Below are positions 33,901 through 45,583 of a stretch of 55,166 nucleotides of DNA, one piece after another. The stretch lies in assembly GCA_029298735.1 (NCBI GenBank), contig JANSLP010000226.1, forward strand, positions 1 to 55,166, read 5' to 3'. Made by a program: the position numbers and the translations under genes. The DNA is from Ophiostoma sp. CBS 140.51 (Eukaryota; Ascomycota; Sordariomycetes; Ophiostomatales; Ophiostomataceae). The stretch's first letter is position 1, and each line of letters begins with the position of its first letter. The notes under the pieces were generated by a model. That model did no database searches. It saw nothing but the letters and a program-made list of their open reading frames with translations, and was not told the DNA's origin.

Positions 33901-35217
33901 CATGAAGAAGATGGGCTGGGGTGATAAGCTCACCGACGGAGAAAAGCTGCTTCTGTGGGAAGAAATCAAGCCTAATATGATCGAGGCTCTCAAGTCTAAG
34001 CAATCTCTGAAAGCCGCCGAACTTCAGGACGGCGATGTGATTTGCTTCCAGAAATACTCCGAGCGCAAGTCGACGTCGTCGGAGAAGTCGTCGTTCCTGG
34101 ACCGCATGTCAACCAGCGACAAGGACAAGTCTGAGAAGTCGTCTGACAAGTCCGCGACCGCAGTGAAGAAGTGGGACCACTACACGGACGCCAAATCATA
34201 CTACGAGTTCCTACTTCACCAGAGACTTGTCACCTTCATGCCACACCCGGCACGCTGCAAGGCGGAAGAGTACCCCCAGTTCGACATGCTGGTCAGCGTC
34301 CGCATTACCTACGACCAGCTTTGCGAGCGCGTTGGCGAGCAGCTGGGCGTTGAGCCGACACATCTGCGCTTCTACACGGTCAATAACAATGCCTCGGGTA
34401 GTCCGCGGACGGTGGTTAAGCGCAGCGTGGCACAAAACCTGGGCACGATTCTGAACCCGCAGGGCTATGCGTCCCTGGGAACTTCGCAGAAGCCGGATGC
34501 CCTGTACTTTGAGGTGCTGGAGATGAGCTTGGCTGAACTCGAGACGAAGAAGGGTATCCGCCTTGTTCTGCTCAGCGACGGCATCTCTAAGGACGAATCG
34601 TTCGACATCTTTGTCAGCAAGAACAGCAACACGGAGGACCTGATCCAAGCACTGGTGCGCAAGGCCAAGATCCCCGATGAAGCGGAGGGCGGCCGGATGC
34701 GGATCTACGAGACAAGCGGGCTCAAGTTCTCGCGCGTGCTGCCGAGAGACTACCCCGTGCTCAGCCTCAACGACTACTCGCAGCTGATTGCTGAGCGGAT
34801 TCCGACAGAGGAAGTCGAGGCGGAAGACCCGCAGATCATCCAGGTGTTCCACTACCACAACGAGCCGAGCAAGGTGCACGGCATTCCCTTCCGCTTCCTG
34901 ATCAAGGAGGGCGAGCCGTTCAGCGAGACGAAGAAGCGGCTGGAGGCACGGACGGGTTATAGGGGCAAGAGCTTTGAGAAGATCAAGTTTGCGCTCGTGC
35001 GCCGCATGCCCTACTCCAAGCCGCAGTATCTGAATGATGGTGAGTCACCCCTGTCCTTTACACCATATTTCATGTCCTTTGTTCTTCACATACTAACTTT
35101 TTTATAGACGACATTCTTTGGGATTTGGCGACGCAGGAGGACGACTTCCTCGGTTTGGATCATGTGGATAGGACTCGGGGCCTGCGGAACGGTATTGAAG
35201 ACCTGTTCCTGCACTAG
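30979..35217 (+). CDS. USP7/Ubp15-type ubiquitin-specific protease
   Basis: Exons 30979-30981 (ATG only), 31437-31590, 31698-31845, 31909-35039 and 35108-35217 give 1181 residues. A short acidic N-terminus leads into a MATH (TRAF-like) domain at ~70-200 (YTWTVENWRNLKKKEHGPIF). The USP catalytic domain follows: Cys box GLKNQGATCYLNSLLQSLYF with C237, His box GDLDAGHYYAF with H480, and YDDEKVTKA with D497/D498. The C-terminal half holds the ubiquitin-like repeats of USP7, including LLFLKYFDVENQIING and HYHNEPSKVHGIPFRF. The family removes ubiquitin from proteins in the nucleus and endocytic system (yeast Ubp15). Putting the start codon alone in exon 1 is inferred: ATG is followed by GTGAGT, and MDIPPEG then follows the acceptor at 31436. 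The alternative is a start at the in-frame ATG within exon 2 at 31467. Confidence 0.93.
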
Positions 35218-35961
35218 TTGTGTCATTTTTTTGTATCAAATAGGCGAAGAAGGAGGAGATCCGATTGGGAAGAAGCCCGTCTGTGGCAGTGTAAGGTATT
35301 GGCGGTGCGACGGTGTCCTGGGATCGAAGCATTTCGGATATTCGATTTGGGGTCGGTCTCTTATTTGGAAGTATAAAACAGGGACGGGTTGTTTGTTAGA
35401 GCATCATACCAGTAACCATGCTTTTTTTGTCTTCGTTTTGGTCTTTTTTGCCATGGGTTTTGCGTTTCTTTTTATTTGTCTTTTTGTTCTCTTACGTTTA
35501 GTTTACTGGTGTCGCTCAAAAATCAATATTCAAATTCAAATTCGGATCAAAATAGCCATTGTTGACTGGAAGGAGGCTCTCAGGCTCTGGACGCAATTGG
35601 TGTAAGTCGGGGTGGTCGTTTCTATGAAAGCGGTCAGTGACGGCAGAATGATTGGGTGCGATAAGAACTTTTTTCTGGGGGGCAAAGCGCAAGAAAAGTA
35701 GACGGGTCCGCGGGACGAGTGGGCACTTTTGGTTCTTTTGCACCTGCCTGCACTTGCCTGCGCTACCGTCGAGGGCCGATAGTAAAATTTACAACGTAGG
35801 AAAGTACTAGGAGGGGTTCTGCCAAACTGACGACAATTGACAGACGGCAACGACGACGACTACCAGCAACCAACAACCAACGGCAGGAACGACCAAGAGT
35901 TACCGATACCCATTTTCTTGAGAGACATATCCCATCCGCACACACACCCTCACCACACATC
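35218..35961. other. Intergenic
   Basis: 3' flank of the deubiquitinase gene and promoter/leader of Tim22. T-rich segment at 35420-35500. No gene seen. Confidence 0.5.
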
Positions 35962-36910
35962 ATGAACTTCCCCGGAGCAGGTGCTGCCGGCCCGGCGCCG
36001 GGCGGCATGGACCCAAATGATCCCAACATGAAGCGAATGCAGGCCGTCATGGACTCGTGCTTTGCCAAGACGGCCATGTCGGGTGTTGCCGGCTTTGCTC
36101 TCGGTGGTGTTTTTGGCCTCTTCATGGCGTCGGTAAGTCACCCCAGCAGACGTAGCAGGCAGGCATACACCACCGGTGATGATTTACACATGCTAACGAC
36201 AATAGATGGCCTACGACACACCGTACCACACACCCGTTCCGACGACGAGCACACCGGCAGCCAACGCAGCAGCAGCCGGCGGCAAGGCGGCGGCGTCATT
36301 AGCGACGACATCCACAACCGGAGCAGCGGCCACAACGGCAGGAACAGCGGCAGCAGGGACGGCAGGCAAGACGGCCATTGGCTCGGGCGTTGCAGCACCG
36401 ACGACCGTCACAACCGCCGCCACCAATGCAGCCACCACCTCCACAGTCGCGTCGACATCGGCGGCTTCAACAACAGCTACCTCAACAAGCACAACTGCTG
36501 CGGCAGTACCAAAACCCGCAGCCACTTTGGCCACGGCAGCACCAAAACCGGCTCTTGCCGGTGTGGCCGGAGCCGGAAGCAGCGTCGCAGCCGCCGCCGC
36601 CTACGTTGAACCCCCTTCCATCCCGCTCCGCCAGCAGCTCGCCACCGGTTTCCGCGACATGGGCACCCGCAGTTACTCGTCCGCCAAGAACTTTGGTACC
36701 GTTGGCGCCCTGTTTGCGGGCATTGAGTGCGGTATCGAGGGCCTGCGGGCCAAGAACGACATGGGCAACGGTGTGGCTGCGGGTTGTCTGACGGGCGCTA
36801 TCCTGGCACGCAATGCGGGCCCGCAGGCGGCGGCGATTGGTTGTGCGGGTTTTGCGGCGTTCTCGGCAGCCATTGATGCCTACCTGCGGATGCCGCCTGG
36901 TGATGATTAA
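35962..36910 (+). CDS. tim22: Tim22, mitochondrial carrier translocase subunit, with a large insertion
   Basis: Two exons, 35962-36132 and 36206-36910, encode 291 residues. The N-terminal part MNFPGAGAAGPAPGG, MQAVMDSCFAKTAMSG and VAGFALGGVFGLFMASMAYDTP, and the C-terminal part DMGTRSYSSAKNFGTVGALF, GIECGIEGLRAKNDM and GCLTGAILARNAGPQAAAIG, are canonical Tim22. Tim22 forms the channel that inserts carrier proteins into the inner mitochondrial membrane. Fungal Tim22 is usually about 180-200 residues. Here an Ala/Thr/Ser-rich, almost uncharged stretch of ~120 residues (about 68-190) separates the first membrane helix from the rest. The junction is inside exon 2, with no sign of a missed intron that keeps both frame and motifs. 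Confidence 0.95.
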
Positions 36911-37473
36911 ACAACTAAGACGGTGGTTTGGCTTCGTTCCTTATTTTGTCTTTGTACTTTTGTTATCTGGTTAGACGGCGTTTGCATTATAGATACAGGG
37001 ACGGGCACTCTCTTCTCACTTGGGAAAAGCACTCACAAAATGGGCATGCAGAACGAAAAACAAGATACGGTTGGGAAAGGGTATCTGGGAATATATATCA
37101 AGATCAATCTACTTTTCTCTTTTCTGTGTGTTCTAGTTTGTTTGAGATAAACATATTCTCCGCTGTCTTGCCGGCTGTATAAATAAGCTATTTTTTTACT
37201 GCAAAATTCCATCAGCAATTATGATCATTCTTATTCGCCTCGTACTCTTTTTTTTTTTTTTTTTTTTACAAAATAATATTGCAGCAAAGATCTGGGCCCA
37301 AATATATCTTGTAGTGAAAGGAAACGCAAAGCAAATTTATCATAAACGCTCGTTTTATAAGCAAAATCATTCATAACGCAAAGGTGAAATAAAACGCCAA
37401 AAGCAACCAAGAAACTAAAGCTCTCGAGGACATAGCAGTGATCCTCCCACTTCTATCTCTCCACTGCCCGCAC
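36911..37473. other. 3' flanks of convergent genes
   Basis: Between Tim22 (+) and the GH16 gene (-). Contains a poly-T run of about 19 at 37249-37267. No gene seen. Confidence 0.5.
37249..37267. repeat. Poly-T tract
   Basis: A homopolymer of about 19 T between the convergent Tim22 and GH16 genes. Confidence 0.75.
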
Positions 37474-38654
37474 CTACGACTGCTGGTAGATTTGGAACTT
37501 GCCAAACTCCCAGTAGGCATTCTCAAAGGCCGTCGGGTTGTTAGCCACATAGTCGGTGCAGTTGGTCGGCGACGTGCCGCCAATGCACGTGTAGTCGCCC
37601 ACGCAGCTCTTGGGGCAGCTCGACGTCGGGTACTTGGCCTCTCCCAGCGAGCCGCACAAGTCAATGTTGGCAATGATGCTGGCGTTGGTGAAATGCGTGC
37701 CAATGTCGCACTTGGTGTTGGGGAAGTCGGCCAGCGCTGTGCCCCAGGTGCTGGGATCGGGGCTGCCAGCCGTAATGTCCGAGGGCACAGAGCCCGACGT
37801 AAACTGCCACATGCGGATACCAGCGTCACGCCACTCGACAGCAACCGTTCCGCCACCGTCCGAGTTATACGTGGTTCCGTACGTCGACGTGCTGCCGTCG
37901 ACGCCGCAGCCTGTATTATCGTTGGTGCCGTTGTAGCAGTCGGCCTGCTCAATGGTGCCCGTCATGAGGCGCTTGACAGATTGCATGGTGCACTCGTCTG
38001 TGGTGTGCAGGGTCATCATATTGCCCGTCGTCGCTAGGTTTACGGCCTCCATGATGTCGATCTCGCCGTGCGCGGGCCAGATGGCGTTGTCGGGGTCGGT
38101 GAGCCACAGTGCGGGCCAGGTACCGCAGCCGTAGGGCGTGTGCTTGACCTCGAAGATGAAGAGGCCATTGTTGTACTGGTTCTTGGACTCGAGGCGGACC
38201 GAGAAGCGGCCAGTCGAGGCATTGGGCGTCGAGTCGGGGCCGACAGAGGTGTCGACCTTGACAATGGCCGAGCTGTTGGAGGCGGAGGTCAAATTCTACA
38301 TGTGTTAGTGTTCCGTCTTTGATATACATTGGCATCACGGGCACTCACCAACGACGTTGCTGTCTCTTCGGGAACGTAATGAACGAATCCATTGGCTGGG
38401 TCGTAGCCTGTAAAGTAGTTGAAGTTGTCAAAGAAGGACTCGCCCGAGTACGTCTCCTTGAGCGTGTAGTTGAGCTGGCTGTAGTCGGGGTACTTGTTGG
38501 CGTTGGCATTGTTGCGCGTAACGACAACGGCGACGACAATCACAATGACAACAACGGCCGTGATGCCAGCAATAACGAGCGCCCAGACTTTCTTGGTCCA
38601 GGTCGTCGGTTTCCACCACGGACCCGTGACGTCTTCGTAGTATCTGCGACCCAT
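37474..38654 (-). CDS. GH16 endo-beta-1,3(4)-glucanase, membrane-anchored
   Basis: Exons on the minus strand: 38654-38349 and 38295-37474, 375 residues. The catalytic signature is GEIDIMEAVN, with E180 as nucleophile, D182 and E185 as acid/base. Around it lie GCGTWPALWLTDPDNAIWPAHG and several cysteines (CDIGTHF, CGSLGEAKYP, SSCPKSCVGDYTC) typical of fungal laminarinase-like GH16 enzymes. A 21-residue hydrophobic helix at ~24-45 (IVIVVAVVV) after a short basic, tryptophan-rich tail makes this a type II membrane protein, with the enzyme domain in the secretory lumen or wall space. It cleaves or remodels beta-1,3/1,4-glucan; at the cell wall this is likely a housekeeping role rather than nutrition. 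Confidence 0.92.
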
Positions 38655-41600
38655 GTTGTATTCTGTGGGGTGTTGATGTGGATGATGTGAGAAAGAGAGA
38701 TGCTTGTTCGGAGTACAAGTGACAAGATGGAGTAAAAGTGTGAATAAAAGCGAGCGTCAAGAAAAAGCGAGTGACAAGTTGACGCTCAACGAGTGAATAA
38801 CGTCAACAATCAACAAATCTAGACCGTCGACTGCAGCGAAGGACTAGAAGAGGTGACGAAAGACGGTGGACAAAAAAAGATGTTGTTGGAAGAAACAGCA
38901 AAAAATGCAAAAAAGTGTAAATGAGTGCCGCGTATGTAAGTAGTAGTTTGAAAAAGGACGCGCAGTCTTGGGACCCGTTTATGATGTGCGATGCGCAGCA
39001 GGAGAAGAAATGGGTCCCTGACCAAGATACGAAGAAAGGGAGGGCGGCCGTCCAACTCGGAGGAAAGAGCAGACCACCACCAGGGATCACCATGAGGAAG
39101 GTACTCCGTACAAAATAAAAAAGATACAAGTTACAACAGCCCTCCTTCGCAGAGATCTACAAGCAAACGGGCAAACGGGCAAGGGCGAGATAGCACAACG
39201 AAGTCCCGTCTGGCTCCGCTCTTTCCTCATGGATGCTACAATATTACTGTTCAACACCGTTCTTGCGAAGAAGGTGTGGTGGGAGGGAAGGTGCTACGGT
39301 GGGAAAGGCGAGCCAAAAAGATGGGAAACCGAGAGACTACAGAGAGACTGAGAGACTGAGAGACTGAGAGAGAAGGACCCTTCTTCCCGTTTTGGAAGAC
39401 GTCGTACGCAATGCGAGTGGGTCCGGAGAGAAAAGAAAAAGAAAGGACGACAGAGAAGGCAACGACAGAAAAGACCTCCTCTCTGACTCGGTCTCTCACT
39501 GACAGACGCTAATTGACAGCAGAAACAGCGCAAAAGACATGCGAAAGGGGAGGGAAAGTCCAAAAATAGGTCCACGAAAGTGGAAATTCTTGGGCAAAAG
39601 ACAAAGAAAAAAGTGCTAAAAGAAAAAAGGAGAAAACGCAAAGAACAAAATCCCGTAAACAAAATGGCAACAGGCAGGGGCGACACACTCTCGAATACGA
39701 CGTCTGTGACGAAACCCACCCTCGACCATCCTTCCCACACCACACGTTTCGACAGAAAAGGGGAAGGCGCGGTCGCTGCGAGGGCCACTTCGAGGCCACT
39801 TTAGGGGAGCAAGCGCCGAGTGATGGACACTTGCACCACATTTGGAATGCAGAAAAAGCTTAGCCTTTCGAACAATGCTTCAATGGTTGCTGTCCGAGAA
39901 TGTGCCAGGAACAGGCAGGCATGCAGACAGTTGGGCGGCCACTCGCCATAGAAGGAAGTCGTGCCGAGCAATAAGCACCCTTTTTGATGCAGGAGCGACT
40001 GGGCGCTGTCAAGATCTTGCAAGAAAAGCCAAGAAGGAACCTGGTTTGCTTCTGGGTACTCTTTCCTTAACAAGAACGTTTTTGCTCTCTTTTGTCGGAG
40101 TTTGGGGGTCTGGACTCTGTCCAACGACGATCGCACCTCCCCTTGTCGAGAATTCAGGAACCGTTTCCCTTTTGAGGCAACAGCGAACGAGTTTCTATTT
40201 CGAGTGATCACGACAGCCCAGTGCAGTTAAGAAACTTGAGAAACGCCAATTCACAGTGGACGCCAGTGACTCCAGCACTCTTGCCTAGGCAGGCTGGCCA
40301 GCCCACCTTATCTGCCTCCGCCGAGCCTTCCGTCGCGCTGTATGCCGAAATCGTGCAAAGTATTCTACATACCCACAATGTTGTCGGGCGTCCAGTCGTT
40401 CCTGCCTTGACAAAAGTTTTGCACTTGCCGCGCCGGTACAACGCTATTTGAGCCTTTTCACCGTCTCTAATCTTTCAGCCCATCTTATCTTGACTTTTCC
40501 CTCTTCTTCGCTTCCCCTCCTCATCGACGGATCATTGCCCCTTCTTGACTTTCCACGATGCCTTTTCTGTCTACTGTCACCACACCGTCCACCACGAGAG
40601 CCGCCAAATGGGCAGGCTGGCCTCCACTTTTCGGGTAGAACGGCAGTCCAGGGGTGGTCGTTGCTAACGGACTAACACGACAAAAAAGGTTATTTCCCCA
40701 CGACTCGCAGAGCATCCCATGGGAGAAGAGGACAATCGAAAATTACGGCGAAGATGCCGTCGACGAGGTCCTTCAAAGGATGGAAAAGGCCAATGCAACC
40801 ATGGCTGGCTATATCCACCCTTCCCAGTGGCACGGCTCACATCCCCGAGGAGCCGCTTCGGCCATTGGGAGAAAAGAGTGTCTCGACAGGAAGCTCGCAC
40901 TGCAGTCCATTCTGGGACAAGGTCAGTCTTGATAAATGTGAGGACGAGATATCGAAAAATGTCTGTCTGCACGATGGCCTCCCCATGTCTCTTCCCTTTC
41001 CGACGTCTTTTCGACTTGTGAATATGGAACAGGGCCCACGATCCTCCACACTTTTGAATCGTGCATGCCAAAAACGCCACGATCGAAGCCATTCCCGCGT
41101 GGGACGTTGGACGGTTCAACACTTGGCACTGTCTTGTCTTGAAATACGTGCCAGGCAGCGACGTTGAGAAGCTCGGGTATCCACCAAAGTGCCGCCAAAA
41201 GGCTACATTACGTTCGGGCACCAAATACGAGAAATGATAAGATTTGATTCGGCGTTGAGGCCATCGTGAAATTACAGATCGTGGCTGAGTCAAAGCAGAC
41301 CGCGGTGAATGTTTACTGTGGTAAGCACATTTAACCCTATCAGAGGTATTGACGTCCAGCGAGTCGTGTAATTGTACAGAGCATTTGAATAAATGCCTGA
41401 AAAGTGCCCAGCGTTTATTATCAGACCCGTGCCGCAACTTACACCTTATTCCAGAACGCCGAGCGCGATATGCTGTGCCGTACGGTTACACGAGGGACGA
41501 CTTCCTGCATAAACCAACAGCCACCGTGGTGTCTAGGCTCTTCAAACATATCAAAACCGACGAGGCACAGAATTCTCACCCAAAATTAACAGTTGGAGCA

Positions 41601-41789
41601 CCACGAAGTTCACACACAATGGCAACTATACGAACACAAATGAACACGAGAAAAGACATGCGCCGTTTTGTCTAGAATATAGATGCTATCCAGCCAGAAA
41701 TCAAACCAATGTGCACAAAAAGACGCAAAATGCAGGAAAACAAAACAAAAGACTCGCTGCTAATAATATCCATCCTATCCTGTTCGGAC
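38655..41789. other. Long gene-poor region
   Basis: About 3.1 kb without a supported gene. It begins with the promoter/leader of the GH16 gene, contains an ACTGAGAG repeat at 39343-39370, and ends with the 3' flank of the SNW gene. Open frames up to 257 codons (40664-41437, minus) have basic, low-information products. A frame at 40654-40932 (+) encodes a moderately protein-like end (VDEVLQRMEKANATMAGYIH) but has no conserved feature I recognise. Confidence 0.5.
39343..39370. repeat. Short tandem repeat, unit agagactg
   Basis: About three and a half copies of an 8-base unit, within a purine-rich patch from about 39330 to 39375. Confidence 0.8.
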
Positions 41790-43871
41790 TCAGTCGTCGT
41801 CCTCGACGCGAGCCCGTTTGGACTGCCGCGACGATGAACCGCCGTCTGCCTGTAATCCGTAGCCACGCTTGCCGCCGCCGGCCGACGCGCCGCCGCCCTG
41901 GCCTTGCTCGACCTCCGACAGGAATTTGTCCACATTAAAGGGATCTGCTGCCGCACTGCTGCCGGCGGGACCACTGCCCGACACGCCGAGGCCTGTCGTC
42001 TCCTTCTCAAACTGCACAGGTCCCTCGCGGGCCTCAACATCACGGGCGCCCTTGAACGTGCCGCGGCCCAGCGCCTCGCCGAACCGGCTCGTCTTCTGGA
42101 TCTTGGCCATCTCTGCGTCGCCAGCCGCCGGATCGTCAAACTCGTCGTCTCCTGCACCGTTGGGACCACCCCGCGACCGGTAGATGCTGCTGATGGCATC
42201 CTGTGCTGCAAACAGCGGCTTGTCGTACGGGTTGTCCTCGTTGAAGCCGCTGTCGAAACCGCTCGTCTGGTTGAAGAGTCGTGAATCGTACATGCCCTCG
42301 GCCGATGCCGTCGGCTTCGCCAGACCCAGGGCTACCTTCTCAGAAATATCGCGGTTCTGCTCGCGCGCCAGAACCTGCATCCGCCGCTCAGCGCCCATGC
42401 GCGACTGCCGGAGCTTGCGCTCCTCCTCGCGCCGCTTCTCGCGACGAGCCTCTTCACGTGCGCGCACAGCCTTCTCCTCGGGGTCCTCACTGCCGCTGCG
42501 GCTGCCACTCCGGCTGCGGCTTGGGCTGCGGCTATCGTACGAGCGGGACTGTGACCGGGACCGCGAATCGCTGTAGCTGCGGCTGCGGCTGCGACGGCTG
42601 CCCGACGACGACCGTGACTGTGACCGGCCGCGACCATCCTGCCGCCGAGACGACGACGAAGGACCTGCGGCGGCGGCTGCGCGCTCGGCACGGGCTTGTT
42701 GTGCCAGCTCGCGTAGGTGCTCCTCCTTTTGCAGCTTCTCCTTCTCGGCCAGGCGCTGCTGCATCTGGGCACGCTGCCGGACCTCCTCGCGCGCATGGCG
42801 GTCGGCCATGAACAGAGCTTCGGAAAACTGCGCAAACTTGTCGTTGATTGTGACGTCCTCGAGACCCTTGCCGGCTGCGGCCAGGCGCTTGTCGAGGGGC
42901 ACCGTGTAACCCTTGGGGTTCTTCCAGTTGGAAATCGGGGGTGGGATCTTCCATGCTTCCTGGTCCGCCGCCGTCAGCTTGCGCGGCGGACTGTGCATGA
43001 CGGGTGGTGGAGGGCTGGGGGCTGTAGAGAGTTAGCGTGATACAATAATAGTGGAAAGGAAGACTTGGTGAGTACTTACGTCCACGAGGAATCTTCTTGT
43101 GCTTAAACTTGGGCGGTTCCAGAGGATCCCGCTGCCGCTCGACAATCTTCATGACACGGTCCTGCTTCTTGTCGTTGTTGCCAAATTGCGACGCCGGCGT
43201 GTACTGCACATACGTCGCCTCTTTCCGCTGCCCGCCCAGGTGGGCCAGCGTCTTGGGCTTCTGGGCCGCCACGGCGCCGCTCACCAGCAGCGCCAGCGCG
43301 TTCTTTGTGCGTTCCGTCGTCTCGGCCACCGACTCCTGGTCCGGTCTGTCCAAATTTAGGTCGCCTGCCTCGGCTCGTTGCCGCAGTGGGATCAGGTCCT
43401 TGAACGACGTATGGATCACCCGGCCCTCGGTGTGGCCTAGCCGGGCAATTGCGTCGTATTTGACTTTGCCCTCGCCGTCCACCTGCACGGCCAGTGCGTT
43501 GCTCTTTGTTTTTGATGCAGCGCCTCCCGGGCGGCCCATGTCAAGCGGGTACTGCGCAAAGGGGATTTCGGGGAATGCGCCGCCGTCGCCAAAGTCTTCG
43601 GCCGTCCGTGGCCGCCAGCCCTGTCGTTTGCCATATGGTGGGGCGGTCGTACGCTGGACGTAGGAGTTAGTAAATATAAATGTGCGCGTGGGTACCAGTT
43701 CGGTTCGCCTCCATGGACAGGACGTACCTTTAACACAACCTGCGTCTCGTCAATCTCGGCGGCGGAGATTATGCGCGGCCCCCGCTGCGCCCGTACCGGC
43801 GCCTCTTCATCCTCGCCCGTGTACTTGGGCTTTGGCAGCGACCGCGCCAGTGACGACGCAATCGAGGCCAT
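41790..43871 (-). CDS. prp45: SNW/SKIP spliceosome protein (Prp45)
   Basis: Exons on the minus strand: 43871-43728, 43653-43080 and 43021-41790, for 649 residues. The N-terminus leads to APPYGKRQGWRPRTAEDFGD and PEIPFAQYPLDMGR, then the SNW core IPPPISNWKNPKGYTVPLDKRLAA (split here at SNW 270-272) with INDKFAQFSEALFMADR. SKIP is part of the Prp19-associated complex in the spliceosome and also acts as a transcription coregulator. A long run of Arg/Ser dipeptides (~376-430), absent from yeast Prp45, follows, then DPEEKAVRAREEARREKRRE and the conserved tail GMYDSRLFNQTSGFDSGFNE. The intron 2 acceptor at 43022-43023 was chosen because the next AG, 7 bases on, breaks the frame. Confidence 0.94.
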
Positions 43872-43872
43872 C

Positions 43873-43894
43873 GTGTGTGTGTGTGTGTGTGTGT
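43873..43894. repeat. GT microsatellite next to the SNW start codon
   Basis: About ten GT units directly upstream of the SNW start codon (which reads from 43871 on the minus strand), so on the transcript it is a run of AC ending 1-3 bases before ATG. Confidence 0.85.
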
Positions 43895-44420
43895 GCGGAG
43901 GGAGGAGTGTAGATGTGTCGCCGAGATGTTGTCGTCGTCAATGCGTATCCCTTTGCTGGGAATATTGGGAGAATTGTAAAGATCGCAGTATTGTCGGTCG
44001 CGTCTGTCAATTATTAAGTATTGAGTCTATCTCATATCGTATATCGTATCGTGGGTGATGGCGGACGTCGGCGACGAAGACGTATGCGACGTGGATGATG
44101 TTTGAGATGCTCAATGTTTGCCTGCAAGGCAAAGTTCACGCGGTTCCGAGCAAGATTGGTTCGAGATTGGTATTTTTTGTGGGGCCCATCAGCCTTTTGC
44201 ACTGTCTAGGTATTATATTAGCACTGTAGTTAACACTGTGTCCCTGGGTCATCACAAACAGCATGATCAACTCCGTGTACTTTGATGGGATAGTTTGCTT
44301 CTTGATCTATATAGTTTCCGTGCAGCTTGCTGAGATCTAAAGTTCTCATATTTTATTACTTTTGGCGGCTAGAAGTGGCATCGTTGTCAATTCCAAGTTC
44401 CGTAGACGTGTGAAGTCGTT

Positions 44421-44461
44421 TCAATATTGTCACGTGATATAAATTTACGTGTTGATATTGA
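44421..44461. repeat. Imperfect inverted repeat with CACGTG
   Basis: Arms tcaatattgtcacgt (44421-44435) and acgtgttgatattga (44447-44461) pair at about 12 of 15 positions around an AT-rich spacer. The left arm runs into CACGTG, a bHLH-type binding site. It lies between two minus-strand genes. Confidence 0.5.
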
Positions 44462-44828
44462 GCAGGTCAGACCTCGAAGAGCTTCAAGTCAACGTTGGAA
44501 ATATGGCTGCATTAAATATACGGATTCTCTCCGCCTCGTCGCTTTCTAATTTTGTTCCCTCGCATGGCTTCAATGCCATATATCGTGGTATTTGTACGCA
44601 ATGGAACCCAGCAATTGCTCCCTGTCCTTCTCTTTTCCCTCAAAAATGTTCCATCTCTTTATCGTTTTTCATTTTTATGCCGTACGCCAGTAGTAATAGT
44701 TTTGCATCCCGCCCATCGAGACAATAGGGAAACAATATAACACAATGAAGAAGAAGAAAAGGGGGTGTCGTGTCGAGCAATGTGCAGGTGCACACGTGGT
44801 CGTCGTTCGTCACTCGTCGCCGACTCGT

Positions 44829-45583
44829 TTAGACGTAGCCCTTGCGCGCGCCCTGGAAGAAGAAGCGCACGACGAAGACCTGCAGCGCACCCATGCAGAC
44901 AATCAGACCAGACTGGATGAAGCTAAAGTTGATAATCCGCTTCTCGGTGCTGCGGACGGTGCTAAAGTTGCGGTTCTCGCGGGTGCGGAAGTACTTTTGA
45001 TTGCGGGTAATCGTGGAGAGCTGGCCGGAGATCTTGAAGGCGGACTCGGACAGAGCGCTGGTCTGCTCGTTGGAGCTGCCCTGCTTGGACGGGAGGGCGA
45101 CGCGGGCCTCGTTCTCGACCTGGCGAGGAGCGTTAGCGACGGCCGCAGGTGTAGCTGATGATTAATTCAAAGCGTGCTGGGCGACTTACCGAAATCTCAA
45201 AGTCGACGTACTTGTCAGTGTACGTGCTCATCTCATTGTTGAAGCAAAACTTGTGCTCGCCGAGCTCGTTGGCGGTAAAGACAAAGTCGCCCTGGCGCTC
45301 GTTGAGGCCTTCAAGGAGGATCTTGCCGTTGGGGTCGGTGACCTCGTAGTTGACGTCGAATGAGCCACCCGATTGGACCTGTATCGTCAGCGAATATTCA
45401 AAATGATCTCAGAGTGCCGCCGTGACCTACCGCAAAGTAGAATGCAATCTTCTCGCCCTTGGTCGGGGCCTGCGCATAGAAGCAAGCCTTCTCGCCAGCG
45501 GCCAGCTTGTAGGTCAGGGCCGTCGCCGTCACGTCTGTCGCAAACCAGGCCGCCAGGCCGGTCAGCATTGTTGAAAACCGCAT
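44829..45583 (-). CDS. p24/emp24 family cargo receptor
   Basis: Exons on the minus strand: 45583-45431, 45378-45190 and 45119-44829, 210 residues. A signal peptide (MRFSTMLTGLAAWFATDVTA) is followed by the GOLD domain with GEKACFYAQAPTKGEKIAFY and GEYKFCFNNEMSTYTDKYVD, whose two cysteines would form the family disulphide. A heptad region and a C-terminal membrane helix (IQSGLIVCMGALQVFVVRFF) end in a short tail FFQGARKGYV, with the FF motif for COPII export and the basic pair for COPI retrieval. p24 proteins sort cargo between ER and Golgi. The subgroup within the family was not determined. Confidence 0.93.

Larger units (their letters stand above)
43872..44828. other. Intergenic upstream of SNW
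   Basis: Contains a GT microsatellite beside the start codon and an imperfect inverted repeat at 44421-44461. AT-rich segments at 44200-44350. No gene seen; the short open frames at 44449-44740 are not protein-like. Confidence 0.5.

Noticed and set aside
40654..40932. 92-codon plus-strand frame ending in the gap
   Set aside because: Part of it looks protein-like, but it does not begin with a supported start and has no recognisable domain or splice partner.
40664..41437. 257-codon minus-strand frame in the gene-poor gap
   Set aside because: Basic, low-information product with no motif and codon use unlike the genes; likely chance.
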